In this document: one piece after another, positions 1 to 9,655 of the stretch
Numbering within the stretch: position 1 is the stretch's first letter
Layout of the letters: every line of letters begins with the position of its first letter
Source of the DNA: Sphingobium sp. KCTC 72723
GTDB lineage: Bacteria > Pseudomonadota > Alphaproteobacteria > Sphingomonadales > Sphingomonadaceae
Direction: 5' to 3'
NCBI RefSeq assembly: GCF_014280435.1
Contig: NZ_CP060388.1
Coordinates: 2,232,001-2,296,000 of the forward strand
Length of the DNA: 64,000 bases
The notes under the pieces: model-generated
What the model saw: the letters and a program-made list of their open reading frames with translations, nothing else
What the model was told of the DNA's origin: nothing
Database searches by the model: none
Program-made: the position numbers and the translations under genes

Positions 1-2386
1 TCGGATGCTCGGCCCCGACCTGCGCGATGATCGCTGCGCTGGTGGTCTTGCCCGGCTCGTCGGTCAGCGCCAGGTCGAGCGCCTTGGCGCCCAGTTTCTC
101 ATCCTTCGCCGCGCCCAGCAGCGCGTAAAGCGTGCTTTTCTCCAGATCGCTCTTGGCCCCCTTGGCCAGTGCGCGCAGCCGGTCCCATGTCGCCTGATCG
201 GCATTTTTGGCGATGATGCCCATCCACACATTGCGCAACGGCCCGTCGAGCGCGGCGGGATCGGTCGCCAGCGCGGCAAAGCGCCGGTTCGCCTCGGCCA
301 CCACGGCCTTGTCACCCATATCGCCCAGCGTGGACACCAGCGCGGAACGCAGCACCGGCACCTGCGGGCCTTCCCCGGCCTTGGCATCATAACCGATGCC
401 CGCCAGCACCGGCGTCAGCTTGGCCGACGCATAGGCCGCGCCCCGGCCCTGCGCCGCCTTGTCGCTTTCCAGCATGACATAGGCGCTGCCCAGATATTCC
501 GGCACTTCGGCCAGCACGGCCGGGGTCGCGGACGCAGGCACTGCATCCACCAGATCGAGCGCCAGCCCGATCGGCTGATAACCGCCCAGCCCCAGCTGGA
601 AATTATCCGCCAGCAATCCGGTCTGGTCGATCGAGGCGAGCTTGGTGAAATCCTTCGCCAGCGCCTTCACATTGGCTTCGGGGTAGAGCGAGCGATAATA
701 GCCCGTCTGCCCGGCATTGACGACATAGGCGCCGCATCCCGGCACGCTCACCTGCCCCTTGCCCTGTAAGATCAGCCGTTGCGGCGCGCCGCCGATCGTC
801 TGCGCCATCACCGGCACGTTCCACGACAGCGGTGCCTTGTCCTTCTTGTCCCGGCTGAATTCACCCTGGCTCAGCGTCAGCACGGTCTGCCCGCCCTGAC
901 ATACAGCGCTTTCCACCTTCACCAGCGGGATGCCCGGCTTCGACGTGAAATCATGCGCGATGGCGACCAGCCCCTTGGCCCCTGCACCCTCGACGGATTT
1001 CCACAGATCGTCGGTCACGGTGTTGCCATAAGCATGGGCCTTCATATAGCTGCGGATGCCGTTCTTCCACACATCCTCACCCGCATAGCCTTCCAGCATG
1101 GTGATGACCGCTTCACCCTTTTGATAGGTGATGGCGTCGAACGCCTGATTCACCTGATCGACGGTGGTGATTTTCTGCACCACGGCATGGGTGGTGGCGA
1201 GCGAATCGAGGCTCATCGCGGCTTCGCGGCCATCCACGCGGGTCAGCAGCATTTCCCATGTCGGTTGCAGCGTGTCGGTGACCTTGGTCGCCATCCAGCT
1301 GGCAAAGCCTTCGTTCAGCCACAGATCGTCCCACCATGCCATCGTCACCAGATCGCCGAACCATTGATGCGCCATTTCATGCGCCACGGTTTCATAGATG
1401 CGCCGCTTGGTCGCTTCGGACGTGAAGCGCGGATCGACGATCAGCGCGCGCTCAAACGTGAAGATCGCGCCCCAATTTTCCATCGCGCTGAAAAACTGGC
1501 TCTGGCCCGGCCCGGCGACATTATCCAACTTGGGCAGCGGATAGGGGACGCCGAAATAATCGTTGAAATAGGGCAGGATGCTGGCCGACGCATCCAGTGC
1601 CAAAGTCGCCTTGCCGCTATTGCCCTTGCCGGTGATGACGCCCACTTCGGTCGCGCCAGCCATCTTGGTCGCGCGCTCCAGTTCGCCAAGGCCGAAGAAC
1701 AGCAGGTAGGACGACATTTTGGGGCTGGTGCCGAACGTCACCCGGCTTTTGCCGCTGCCCAGATCCTTGGTCGCCTTGACCGGCATGTTGCCGACCGCCA
1801 GTTGCCCTGTCGGGATGATGGCCGACAGGTCGAACGTCGCCTTATAGCTTGGCTCGTCCCAGCTCGGCACGAAACGGCGGGCGTCGGGCGCTTCGAACTG
1901 GGTGAACAGCGCGCGTTTGGCTGCCCCTGCATTGTCGGTATAATCGAGCGCGAACAGCCCGTTCGCCTGCGTGTTGATGACACCGGCATAGGCGATGTCC
2001 AGCTTATAGCTGCCGGGTGCGAGCGGCTTGCCGAAATCCAGCGTCACCGTCTGCGCAGCAGCATCCACCTTCGCCGCACCCTTGATCGCCTTGCCCTTGG
2101 CGGGCGTCAGGGTCACTGCGCCAAAGCTCAGGTCCGCCGCGTTCAGCACCAGCGCGGGCATGGCCGTGCCGACCGTCACGTCGATCGTCACCTTGCCGGT
2201 GAATTTCAGGTTGGCCGCATCGGGCGTGACTTCGATCGCATAGTGGCTCGGCGCTGCGCCGCGCGGCAATTGGGTGGTGATGCCAGCGGCGGGGCCAGAG
2301 GGTGCAGCGCCCTGCGCCAGCGCGGGCGTGGCAAGGGCGATGGGCGCAGCCGCGATCAGCAGCGGCAGGATTTTGGCAAGCGACAT
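1..2386 (-). CDS. M1 family metallo-aminopeptidase, truncated at window edge
   Basis: Zinc aminopeptidase that would trim N-terminal residues from peptides, probably in the periplasm. The start at 2386 begins a typical signal peptide (MSLAKILPLLIAAAPIALA, then ATPALAQ). The exopeptidase motif SAMENWGA lies near residues 300-307. The zinc site HEMAH lies near 336-340, followed by WLNEG carrying the third ligand near residue 359. About 795 codons are present and no stop is reached before base 1, so the C-terminus is missing. The C-terminal part seen here is the helical ERAP1-like region of the family. The gene is monocistronic as far as visible. The 175 bases between it and queF show no recognisable element. 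Confidence 0.95.
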   Translation of the reverse strand, partial: MSLAKILPLLIAAAPIALATPALAQGAAPSGPAAGITTQLPRGAAPSHYAIEVTPDAANLKFTGKVTIDVTVGTAMPALVLNAADLSFGAVTLTPAKGKAIKGAAKVDAAAQTVTLDFGKPLAPGSYKLDIAYAGVINTQANGLFALDYTDNAGAAKRALFTQFEAPDARRFVPSWDEPSYKATFDLSAIIPTGQLAVGNMPVKATKDLGSGKSRVTFGTSPKMSSYLLFFGLGELERATKMAGATEVGVITGKGNSGKATLALDASASILPYFNDYFGVPYPLPKLDNVAGPGQSQFFSAMENWGAIFTFERALIVDPRFTSEATKRRIYETVAHEMAHQWFGDLVTMAWWDDLWLNEGFASWMATKVTDTLQPTWEMLLTRVDGREAAMSLDSLATTHAVVQKITTVDQVNQAFDAITYQKGEAVITMLEGYAGEDVWKNGIRSYMKAHAYGNTVTDDLWKSVEGAGAKGLVAIAHDFTSKPGIPLVKVESAVCQGGQTVLTLSQGEFSRDKKDKAPLSWNVPVMAQTIGGAPQRLILQGKGQVSVPGCGAYVVNAGQTGYYRSLYPEANVKALAKDFTKLASIDQTGLLADNFQLGLGGYQPIGLALDLVDAVPASATPAVLAEVPEYLGSAYVMLESDKAAQGRGAAYASAKLTPVLAGIGYDAKAGEGPQVPVLRSALVSTLGDMGDKAVVAEANRRFAALATDPAALDGPLRNVWMGIIAKNADQATWDRLRALAKGAKSDLEKSTLYALLGAAKDEKLGAKALDLALTDEPGKTTSAAIIAQVGAEHP

Positions 2387-2561
2387 AGGGCTACAGACTC
2401 CGACACGTCTTTATGGCGCGGCTCAATCGAACCGCCACCGTGATGAACGTTGGATCACCCGTTTGGCTGCATCGGTCAAGCGATGTGACGGTATCTCAAT
2501 GTCATTGGTCGAACGCTGTTGCCCGTTCGTCAAACAAAGCGGGATGCCGCCCCCCGAAAAC

Positions 2562-3023
2562 TCAGCCGCGCCCGCGATAGCCCGGCACATCCTGCGACGG
2601 CAGCCACAGGTCGGCAGGCGGCGCGCCCGATTGCCAGAACACGTCGATCGGTATACCGCCGCGCGGATACCAATAGCCGCCGATGCGCAGCCACACCGGC
2701 TTCATTTCGTCGAACAGCCGTTCGCCAATGCCGACGGTGCAATCCTCATGAAACCCGGCATGGTTGCGGAACGATCCCAGAAACAGCTTCAAGGATTTGG
2801 ATTCGACGATCGTGTCGCCGGGCGCATAATCGATCACCAGATGCGCGAAATCGGGCTGGCCCGTCACCGGGCAGAGCGAGGTGAATTCCGGCGCGGCAAA
2901 GCGCACCAGATAGAGGCGGCCAGGGCGCGGATTGGGGACATAGTCCAGCACGGCGTCCTGCGGACGGGCGGGCAGCGCACTGGTCTGGCCCAGGTGCAGC
3001 GGGGTGGTGGGAAGGTCGGTCAT
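2562..3023 (-). CDS. queF: NADPH-dependent 7-cyano-7-deazaguanine reductase (QueF, short type)
   Basis: Reduces the nitrile preQ0 to the amine preQ1 in queuosine tRNA-modification biosynthesis, in the cytosol. The 153-residue length fits the unimodular QueF type. The motif [13 protein letters not shown] holds the nucleophilic cysteine and the catalytic aspartate. [15 protein letters not shown] is the family NADPH/substrate motif. The reading frame stays open upstream to 3404, but the ATG at 3023 starts just before the conserved region and the extension overlaps the divergent gene at 3114. No other queuosine gene is nearby. No preQ1 riboswitch could be recognised in the 90-base divergent gap. 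Confidence 0.95.
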   Translation of the reverse strand: MTDLPTTPLHLGQTSALPARPQDAVLDYVPNPRPGRLYLVRFAAPEFTSLCPVTGQPDFAHLVIDYAPGDTIVESKSLKLFLGSFRNHAGFHEDCTVGIGERLFDEMKPVWLRIGGYWYPRGGIPIDVFWQSGAPPADLWLPSQDVPGYRGRG

Positions 3024-3113
3024 GGCGCTTTCCCTACGCGATTGCACGGCTGATGTCATCGGGCCTTCATTGTTCACTTGCGGTTCAGCGCCGCTTGTGC
3101 CTTGAGATCGGGC

Positions 3114-4322
3114 ATGGGGTATCATCGTTTTTTGCGGCGCAGCCTGATCCTGTCGCTGTCGGTCATCGTCGCCACGCCTGTGCTGTCGGCCTATGCGCAG
3201 GAGGCGCAGCCGGGCTTTTCCCTGCCGCCCGCCGCATCCCCGCCGCCGCCTGCCGATACCCGGCAGCAAGGACCGGAACTGGACGTGTTCCGCGCGCCTG
3301 CCACGCCGCCTGCTGCGCCCCCGCCCGTCGTCGCGCCGACCGTGACGCCAGTGCCGACACCCGTGCCGACCCCCGTTCCCACGCCAATGCAAAGGCAGGC
3401 GCAAAGGCAGACGCCCGCGCGCGTCGCCCCCGCGCCGCGCGCGCCTGCCCCGGCGGCCCCGACAGACGATCCGGCAGAACGCACGCCCGAAACGCCATCG
3501 CCCGCCATCGTCGCGCCGCCGCCACAGGCCGAAGCTGCGCCCGAAGCCGTCGCGCCGCAGGACGCACCGCCAGTCCCTTCCGATTCAGCCCCCTCCGACT
3601 CCCTGCCCTGGGCGTGGATCATCGGCGGTGCGGTTGCGCTGATCGCGTTGGCCGCCGCCTTCCTGCGCACGCGCCGCCGCCCGGATCCGGTGCTGGACGA
3701 AGCCTCCGCTGCGCCGATACCAGCGCCGCGCCCCGCCCCGCCTGTCCCAGCGCCCGCGCCCGAACCTGCCCCCGTCGTCGCGCCGCCCCCGGCATCCGAC
3801 CGCCCGTGGATCGCCGCCGACATGGTCGTGACGCAGGCGCGCTATGCGATGATGGGCGTGACCATCGCCTATGACCTGCTGCTCCATAATCACGGCGATC
3901 ATCCCGCGCAGGACGTGCTGGTGCGCGGCATTATCGGCAATGCAGGGGCGCAGCAGCAAGCGCTGCTCGACGCTTTCTTCACCGGGCAAAGCGGCCTGCC
4001 GCTTCATTCCGCCGTCGCCATTGCGCCGGGCGAAACCGCGCGCCTGTCCGGCGAGTTGCGCCTGTCGCCGGACGAAATCGTCCCCGTCGCCATGGGCCAG
4101 CGCAGCCTGCTGATCCCCATCATCGCGTTCGACACGGCCTATCGCTGGGGCGCGGAGGGGGAGGATGCGCCCGACAGGCAGGGCCGCACCGCCCGCGCCT
4201 TTATCGTGGGGCAGGATCAGGAACCGCCCGCCGACCGGCTCGCGCCCTTCCGCCTGGATCAAGGTGCGCGCCACTATCGCCGTGCCGCCGCCCGCGCGGT
4301 GGCGGAACTCACGCCAGCCTGA
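3114..4322 (+). CDS. Pro/Ala-rich single-pass membrane protein of unknown function
   Basis: Not recognised. The 402-residue protein starts with a basic hydrophobic signal sequence ([19 protein letters not shown]...SAYAQ). A low-complexity segment rich in Pro, Ala and Thr follows, with a run of VPTP repeats near residues 85-95. One transmembrane helix ([19 protein letters not shown]) lies near residues 165-185 and is followed by RTRRRP. A second Pro-rich linker leads to a folded C-terminal domain of about 180 residues that begins near [19 protein letters not shown]. The layout suggests a proline-rich spacer, one membrane anchor and a cytosolic or periplasmic domain. ATG 3114 is preferred over 3078 because it opens directly on the signal sequence. 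Confidence 0.7.
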   Translation: MGYHRFLRRSLILSLSVIVATPVLSAYAQEAQPGFSLPPAASPPPPADTRQQGPELDVFRAPATPPAAPPPVVAPTVTPVPTPVPTPVPTPMQRQAQRQTPARVAPAPRAPAPAAPTDDPAERTPETPSPAIVAPPPQAEAAPEAVAPQDAPPVPSDSAPSDSLPWAWIIGGAVALIALAAAFLRTRRRPDPVLDEASAAPIPAPRPAPPVPAPAPEPAPVVAPPPASDRPWIAADMVVTQARYAMMGVTIAYDLLLHNHGDHPAQDVLVRGIIGNAGAQQQALLDAFFTGQSGLPLHSAVAIAPGETARLSGELRLSPDEIVPVAMGQRSLLIPIIAFDTAYRWGAEGEDAPDRQGRTARAFIVGQDQEPPADRLAPFRLDQGARHYRRAAARAVAELTPA

Positions 4323-4399
4323 GCGCGACCTTCTTGTCCCCATCGCCTCCTTCCGTCAAAGAGGGGCAAGGGCAGCAGGACAGGCATGAAAGGACAGGC

Positions 4400-5245
4400 A
4401 TGGACATTCTCGTTTCCACCGAATGGTTAGCCGGCGAAATCGGCAAGCCGGACCTGCGCATTCTGGACGCCAGCCTGTTCCTGCCCGGCACGCCGCGCGA
4501 CCCGCGCGCCGAGTTTGAGGCGGCGCATATCCCCGGCGCGGCCTTCATGGACCTGCCGACGCTGGCCGACCCGGACGATCCAACGCCGGGAATGCTGCCA
4601 TCCGACGCGATGATGACGCAGCGGGCGCAGGCTTTGGGTATCGACCCCGACAGCCGCATCATCGTTTATGACAACAGCCCCACGCACAGCGCGGCGCGCG
4701 GGTGGTGGATGATACGCCTCTATGGCCTTGGCGCGTCGGTCGCCATCCTTGACGGCGGCCTGCCCAAATGGGTGGCGGAAGGGCGCGCGACGCAGAGCGG
4801 CGCGGCGACGCCCGCACCCGGCAATGCGATTGCCCGTCGCGCGGGCGGGCAGGTGGCGACCAAAGCGGACGTCCTCACCAATATCGCGTCGAGCGAGGCT
4901 CAGGTGCTGGACGCGCGCGGCGCGGGGCGATTTACCGGCGCGGAGGCAGAGCCACGCCCCGGCATGGTGTCGGGCCATATCCCCGGTTCCCGCAACCTGC
5001 CATCATCCGCGCTGTTCCATGCCGATAACAGACTGAAATCTAAAGACGAACTGCGCGCCTTGTTCACCAGCGCGGGGATCGACATCGGCCGCCCGGTCAT
5101 CACCACCTGCGGCAGCGGCGTCACCGCCGCCATCCTGCTTGCGGGGCTGGAACTGGTCGGCAATCGCGATGTGACGCTGTATGACGGCAGCTGGTCGGAA
5201 TGGGGATTCGATCCCGCCACGCCCAAGGCGACGGGCGCAGCATGA
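4400..5245 (+). CDS. sseA: 3-mercaptopyruvate/thiosulfate sulfurtransferase
   Basis: Two-domain rhodanese that moves sulfane sulfur from mercaptopyruvate or thiosulfate to a thiol acceptor or cyanide. At 281 residues it has the usual length. The first rhodanese domain (about 1-130) is inactive, as is typical. The second carries the persulfide-forming cysteine in ITTCGSGVTA near residue 237. The CGSGVTA loop is closer to mercaptopyruvate than to thiosulfate sulfurtransferases. ATG 4400 is chosen because family members begin with a similar LVSTEWLA segment; the upstream 22 codons are not family-like. Its stop overlaps the metC start, so the two sulfur genes are likely translated together. Confidence 0.92.
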   Translation: MDILVSTEWLAGEIGKPDLRILDASLFLPGTPRDPRAEFEAAHIPGAAFMDLPTLADPDDPTPGMLPSDAMMTQRAQALGIDPDSRIIVYDNSPTHSAARGWWMIRLYGLGASVAILDGGLPKWVAEGRATQSGAATPAPGNAIARRAGGQVATKADVLTNIASSEAQVLDARGAGRFTGAEAEPRPGMVSGHIPGSRNLPSSALFHADNRLKSKDELRALFTSAGIDIGRPVITTCGSGVTAAILLAGLELVGNRDVTLYDGSWSEWGFDPATPKATGAA

Positions 5246-6468
5246 GCGAGAGCGAGTCCGGCAAGGATGAGCGCAGGCCGCTGACGAAGCTGGCGCAGGC
5301 CGGGCGCAAGCCGGAATGGACGGGGATGCCCGGCCAGCCCGGCGCGATCGTCAGCCCCCCGGTCTGGCGCGCGTCCACCATCCTCTACGACGATGTCGCC
5401 CATCTGCGCCGCGCGGCGGGCAGCAGCACCCACGAACGGCTGTTCTACGGGCGCAAGGGGACACCGACGGCATGGTCCCTGGCCGACGCGCTCACCGAAA
5501 TGGAGCCGGGCGCGGAAGGGACGATGCTGTTCCCGTCGGGCGTCGCGGCCATCGCCTGCGCGCTGATGGCGGTGCTGAAACCGGGCGACACGCTGCTGAT
5601 GGTCGACAGCGCATATGACCCGACCCGCAATTTTTGCGAGCATATCCTGCGTCCTTACGGTATCGAAACAATCTATTACGATCCGCGCGACACTGTCCAT
5701 CTCGCTGTCCATCTTAGCGATGAAAAAGTGCGCGCGATTTTCCTCGAAAGCCCCGGCAGCCTGACGTTCGAGGTGCAGGACGTTCCCGCCATCACCGCCA
5801 TGGCGCGCGATCGTGGCGTCGTCACTCTGCTCGACAATACATGGGCGACACCGCTGTTTTTCCCGGCTTTGTCGCACGGCGTCGACATCAGCATATTGGC
5901 CTGCACCAAATATATCGTCGGCCATAGCGACGTGATGATGGGCAGCGTCACGGCCACCCCCGACTGGTTCGGCAAGCTGCGCCAGACCGCCTATCTATTC
6001 GGCCAGATGGTCAGCCCCGACGATGCCTGGCTTGCCGCGCGCGGGCTGCGCACGTTGGGCGTGCGCCTGAAACAGCATCAGGACAGCGCGCTTGCCATTG
6101 CCCATTGGCTCAAGGATCGCCCCGAAGTCGCGCGCGTCCTCCACCCCGCTTTGCCCGACTGCCCCGGCCATGACCTGTGGCGGCGCGACTTTAGCGGATC
6201 GACCGGCTTGTTCAGCTTCGTCCTGAACGGCGGCGATGATGCGGCGCGCGCGGCGCTGATCGACGGTCTGGCCCATTTCGGCATTGGCTATAGCTGGGGC
6301 GGGTTCGAAAGCCTTGCCCTGCCCATCGACCCGGCCCGCTACCGCAGCGCGACGAATTGGGAAGCGGAAGGTCCGGCCATCCGTCTGCATATCGGGCTGG
6401 AGGATACAGACGACCTGATCGCCGATCTGGACGCGGGGCTGGCCCGCTTCGCCCAAGTGCGCGGTTGA
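5242..6468 (+). CDS. metC: Cystathionine beta-lyase (PLP trans-sulfuration enzyme)
   Basis: PLP enzyme of the Cys/Met metabolism family, expected to cleave cystathionine to homocysteine, pyruvate and ammonia in methionine synthesis. The 408-residue protein carries the PLP lysine in ILACTKYIVGHSD. FPSGVAAIACALMAVL is the cofactor phosphate-binding region and VTLLDNTWATPL holds the PLP-binding aspartate. The C-terminal YSWGGFESL is typical of beta-lyases. The ATG overlaps the sseA stop by four bases. The stop in turn overlaps the following mechanosensitive channel start, so all three are packed. Other trans-sulfuration activities (gamma-lyase or synthase) cannot be excluded by eye. Confidence 0.9.
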   Translation: MSESESGKDERRPLTKLAQAGRKPEWTGMPGQPGAIVSPPVWRASTILYDDVAHLRRAAGSSTHERLFYGRKGTPTAWSLADALTEMEPGAEGTMLFPSGVAAIACALMAVLKPGDTLLMVDSAYDPTRNFCEHILRPYGIETIYYDPRDTVHLAVHLSDEKVRAIFLESPGSLTFEVQDVPAITAMARDRGVVTLLDNTWATPLFFPALSHGVDISILACTKYIVGHSDVMMGSVTATPDWFGKLRQTAYLFGQMVSPDDAWLAARGLRTLGVRLKQHQDSALAIAHWLKDRPEVARVLHPALPDCPGHDLWRRDFSGSTGLFSFVLNGGDDAARAALIDGLAHFGIGYSWGGFESLALPIDPARYRSATNWEAEGPAIRLHIGLEDTDDLIADLDAGLARFAQVRG

Positions 6469-7748
6469 TGCCCGGTTTTGCTACCCTGCTGGCCCGCGTG
6501 CCTGATGAAGGCGGCATCGTCCATCCGCTGCTCGCGCTCGCGCTCGCGCTGCTGCTTCATCTTGCCGCCGCAGGCCTTGCCCGCTTCGCTGCCCCGCGTT
6601 TGGCCGTCCACGCCCATGTCCTGGGGGAAGGCTTTGCCCAGCGGCTCCGCGCCATGCTGCGCTATGCCATTTCCGCCCTGCTGATCGGCATCGCCACGGC
6701 CTTCTGGCCCCATGAATCGGTCGGCCACCTCATCCTTGGCATTGGTCTTGGCCTCTCCATAGCCTTGCTGGCGGCGCTGGCGTTGCGCGCTCTAGCCATT
6801 CCGCGCTGGGCCGTGCTGCCGCTGGCGCTGCTGCTGTTCCTCAGCATCGTGTCAGGGACCAGCGGCGGGCTGGCCCCGGTCGGTGCGATGCTCGACACGG
6901 TCGGCATCAGCCTGGGCAAGCGGCGCGTCACTGTGCTGGGCATATTGTCGATTGCGGCCACTTGTGTCGCGCTGTTCGCGCTGGTGCGCCTGGCCAACCG
7001 GCTGATCGGCCGTTCCATTGGGCGCGCAGACGGTTTCGACCCGACGCAAAAGCTGCTGGCGCAGAAACTGGCCGCCATCGTCGTGATCGTCGCGGCCTTC
7101 TTCATCGGCGTCGACCTGCTGGGCATCGACCTGACGGCCTTTGCCGTATTCTCCGGGGCGCTGGGTCTGGCCGTGGGTTTTGGCCTGCAAAAAACCTTTG
7201 GCAATCTGATCGCGGGCATCATCCTGCTGATGGACCGTTCGATCAAGCCGGGGGACGTGATCGTCGTGGGCGACAGTTTCGGCTGGGTGAACAAGATCGG
7301 CGTGCGCGCCGTCAGCGTCATCACCCGCGACGGCAAGGAACATCTGATCCCCAACGAAAATCTGATGACGCAGGAAGTGGAAAACTGGTCCTATTCCGAC
7401 CGCAACGTCCGCGTGCGGATTCCCGTGGGCGTGGGCTATGACAGCGACCTGACGCTGGCGCAGGATCTGATGCGGCAGGCGGCGCTGGACTGCAAGCGGG
7501 TGCTGCGCGAACCCGAACCCAATGTCTGGCTGACCGGCTTTGGCGAAAGCCGGATCGAACATGATATATTGGTGTGGATCAGCGACCCGGAAGGCGGCGT
7601 GGGCAATGTGAAGTCGGACGTGCTGAACCGGCTGTGGCATTTGTTCAAGGATGCCGGGATCACCATCCCCTACCCCCAGCGCGTGGTTCATGCCGCGCCG
7701 GTGGCGATGGTGTCGCCGCCCACCCCCGACCTTTCGGCCACTCCATAG
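6468..7748 (+). CDS. MscS-family mechanosensitive ion channel
   Basis: Inner-membrane pressure-release channel. The 426-residue protein has about five hydrophobic helices in its first 220 residues. The pore-lining helix and beta-domain signature follow: ALGLAVGFGLQKTFGNLIAG, then DRSIKPGDVI and the conserved LIPNENLMTQEVENWS. The C-terminal alpha/beta domain ends near IPYPQRVVH. It is longer than E. coli MscS (286 residues) because of extra N-terminal membrane segments. The ATG overlaps the metC stop as TGATG, so it is probably co-transcribed with the sulfur genes, although no functional link is obvious. Confidence 0.92.
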   Translation: MPGFATLLARVPDEGGIVHPLLALALALLLHLAAAGLARFAAPRLAVHAHVLGEGFAQRLRAMLRYAISALLIGIATAFWPHESVGHLILGIGLGLSIALLAALALRALAIPRWAVLPLALLLFLSIVSGTSGGLAPVGAMLDTVGISLGKRRVTVLGILSIAATCVALFALVRLANRLIGRSIGRADGFDPTQKLLAQKLAAIVVIVAAFFIGVDLLGIDLTAFAVFSGALGLAVGFGLQKTFGNLIAGIILLMDRSIKPGDVIVVGDSFGWVNKIGVRAVSVITRDGKEHLIPNENLMTQEVENWSYSDRNVRVRIPVGVGYDSDLTLAQDLMRQAALDCKRVLREPEPNVWLTGFGESRIEHDILVWISDPEGGVGNVKSDVLNRLWHLFKDAGITIPYPQRVVHAAPVAMVSPPTPDLSATP

Positions 7749-7792
7749 CTTTACGGGTCGCGCCGCCGCGCGCTTGTGCCTATATCGGCCCC

Positions 7793-8299
7793 ATGTCGAT
7801 GCTGCTGCCCGTTCTGGTCTTTCTCGTCACGCTCGCGGCGATGGAGGGGTTCGCCTATGTCATGCACCGTTGGGTCATGCACGGCCCCGGCTGGTTCCTG
7901 CACGCCAGCCACCACCGCCCGCGGTTGGGCTTTTGGGAAGCCAACGATCTCTATTTCGTGATCTTTGCGCTGCCGTCCATCATCCTGCTGCTGGGCGGCG
8001 TGCAATGGGGCTGGGGCAGCCTGGCCACGGCCTGTGGCGCGGGGATCGCGGCCTATGGCGCGATCTATCTGGGCTTCCACGACATCATCGTGCATCAGCG
8101 GGTGAGGAACCGCTACGTCGCCCGATCCCCCTATATGAAGCGGATCGTGCAGGCGCACCGGCTGCACCATGTGGTCGAGACGAAGGAAGGCACGGTCAGC
8201 TTCGGCTTCCTCGTCGCACCGCGCCCGGAGGATCTGAAACGCGAACTGGCCCGCCGCAATCGCGCCGGGGTACGCGCGGCGCGCCCCGGACGCGAGTGA
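7793..8299 (+). CDS. crtZ: Beta-carotene hydroxylase (CrtZ type)
   Basis: Di-iron membrane hydroxylase that adds 3-hydroxyl groups to beta-ionone rings, giving zeaxanthin from beta-carotene. The 168-residue length is typical. All four histidine clusters are present in order: HRWVMH, HASHH, HDIIVH and HRLHH. Hydrophobic helices lie between them. Sphingomonads make zeaxanthin-derived pigments such as nostoxanthin, which fits. The gene stands outside any visible carotenoid cluster, and its stop lies only three bases from the stop of the convergent dihydroorotase gene. The reading frame is open further upstream, but family members begin at the ATG used here. Confidence 0.93.
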   Translation: MSMLLPVLVFLVTLAAMEGFAYVMHRWVMHGPGWFLHASHHRPRLGFWEANDLYFVIFALPSIILLLGGVQWGWGSLATACGAGIAAYGAIYLGFHDIIVHQRVRNRYVARSPYMKRIVQAHRLHHVVETKEGTVSFGFLVAPRPEDLKRELARRNRAGVRAARPGRE

Positions 8300-8302
8300 G
8301 GA

Positions 8303-9634
8303 TCAGGAAAACTGCGTCGATTCAAACCGCACCGGCTCGCCGATGGCGGCGCTGGCCAGCGCATCTTCCCACATCACGCGATGGCCGCGAATGATGGTGC
8401 CGATCGCCTTGCCGGTCAGTTCATCCCCCTCATAGGGCGACCAGTTGCAGCGCGACGACAGCCAGTCGCTGCCCACGGTCCAGCGCTTCTTCAAATCCAC
8501 CACGGTGAAGTCGGCGTCATAGCCCAGCGCGATGCGGCCCTTGCCGGTCAGGCCGAACACACGCTGCGGACCCGATGAGGTCAGTTCGATGAAGCGACGC
8601 AGCGACAGCCGCCCTTCCGCCACATGGTTGAGCAGCAACGGCACCAAAGTCTGCACGCCGGGCATACCGCTGGGGCTGGAAGGATAGGGCTTGGCCTTTT
8701 CCTCGATCGTGTGGGGGGCATGGTCGCTGCCCAGCACGTCGGGGACGCCCTGATTGAGCCAGTGCCACAGGCCGTCGCGATGCGCCGCACTGCGGATCGG
8801 CGGGTTCATCTGCGCATAGGTGCCAAGGCGCGGATAGGCGTCCTCCCCCGCCAGCGTCAGATGCTGGGGCGTGACTTCGCAGGTGGCGATGTCCTTGTTC
8901 TGCGCGATATATTCCAGCTCGGCGGGCGTGGTGATGTGCAATATGTGGATGCGGCGGCGCGCCTTGCGGGCCAGTGCGATGATGCGTTTGGTGGCGATCA
9001 TCGCGCTTTCATCGTCGCGCCAGACCGGGTGCGTCGACGGGTCGCCCGCCAGCGCATGGACCTTGCGCGCGTTCATCCGCGCCTCATCCTCGGCATGGAT
9101 GGCGACGCGGCGAGTGCCGCTGGCCAGCACGCGCGACAGGGCGTCGTCATCGTCCACCAGCAGGCTGCCGGTCGACGCGCCCATGAAAATCTTGACCCCC
9201 GACGTGCCGGGGATGCGTTCCAGTTCCCGCAACTGTTCGGCATTGTCCGCCGTCGCGCCGACATAGAAAGCATGGTCGCACCACATGCGATGATGGGCGC
9301 GGGCCAGCTTGTCATGCACCCGCTCCGCCGTGTCGGTATTGGGATTGGTGTTGGGCATTTCGAAAACGGCGGTGATGCCGCCCAGCACAGCGGACCGGCT
9401 GCCCGATTCGAGGTCTTCCTTATGTTCCAGCCCCGGTTCGCGGAAATGGACCTGGCTGTCGATGCAGCCGGGCAGCACGTCCAGCCCCGTGCAGTCGATC
9501 ACTTCGCCCGCATCGCCTAGGCTGATGCCGATCGCTACGATTTTGCCGCCGCGCACGCCTACGTCCACTTGCTCCGCGCCGCCCGGCGTATGGACGGTGC
9601 CGTTTTTGAGGATCAGGTCGTAGCTCTGGGTCAT
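8303..9634 (-). CDS. pyrC: Dihydroorotase, class I-like, with a Gln-Val-His metal motif
   Basis: Cyclises carbamoyl-aspartate to dihydroorotate, the third step of pyrimidine synthesis. The 443-residue amidohydrolase shows the lysine in GVKIFMGASTG expected to be carbamylated and the metal aspartate in VLGSDHAPHT. VFEMPNTNP is the family substrate loop. The N-terminal metal site reads DSQVHFREPG, so the first histidine of the usual HxH is glutamine. I recall this from other alphaproteobacterial sequences, so it is probably a lineage trait rather than inactivation. The ATG at 9634 is chosen over the open upstream frame, which runs into a palindromic repeat. Confidence 0.9.
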   Translation of the reverse strand: MTQSYDLILKNGTVHTPGGAEQVDVGVRGGKIVAIGISLGDAGEVIDCTGLDVLPGCIDSQVHFREPGLEHKEDLESGSRSAVLGGITAVFEMPNTNPNTDTAERVHDKLARAHHRMWCDHAFYVGATADNAEQLRELERIPGTSGVKIFMGASTGSLLVDDDDALSRVLASGTRRVAIHAEDEARMNARKVHALAGDPSTHPVWRDDESAMIATKRIIALARKARRRIHILHITTPAELEYIAQNKDIATCEVTPQHLTLAGEDAYPRLGTYAQMNPPIRSAAHRDGLWHWLNQGVPDVLGSDHAPHTIEEKAKPYPSSPSGMPGVQTLVPLLLNHVAEGRLSLRRFIELTSSGPQRVFGLTGKGRIALGYDADFTVVDLKKRWTVGSDWLSSRCNWSPYEGDELTGKAIGTIIRGHRVMWEDALASAAIGEPVRFESTQFS

Positions 9635-9655
9635 TGGGCGCTCCGTCAAAATGTC

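Noticed and set aside
779..2443. 554-codon plus-strand open frame
   Set aside because: It is antisense to the M1 aminopeptidase, which has its zinc site, exopeptidase motif and signal peptide on the other strand.
3024..3113. preQ1 riboswitch before queF
   Set aside because: Neither the small preQ1-I pattern nor an adenine-rich tail could be found in the 90 bases.
4344..4399. 22-codon N-terminal extension of the sulfurtransferase
   Set aside because: The extension is not family-like, and the ATG at 4400 opens directly on the conserved rhodanese start.
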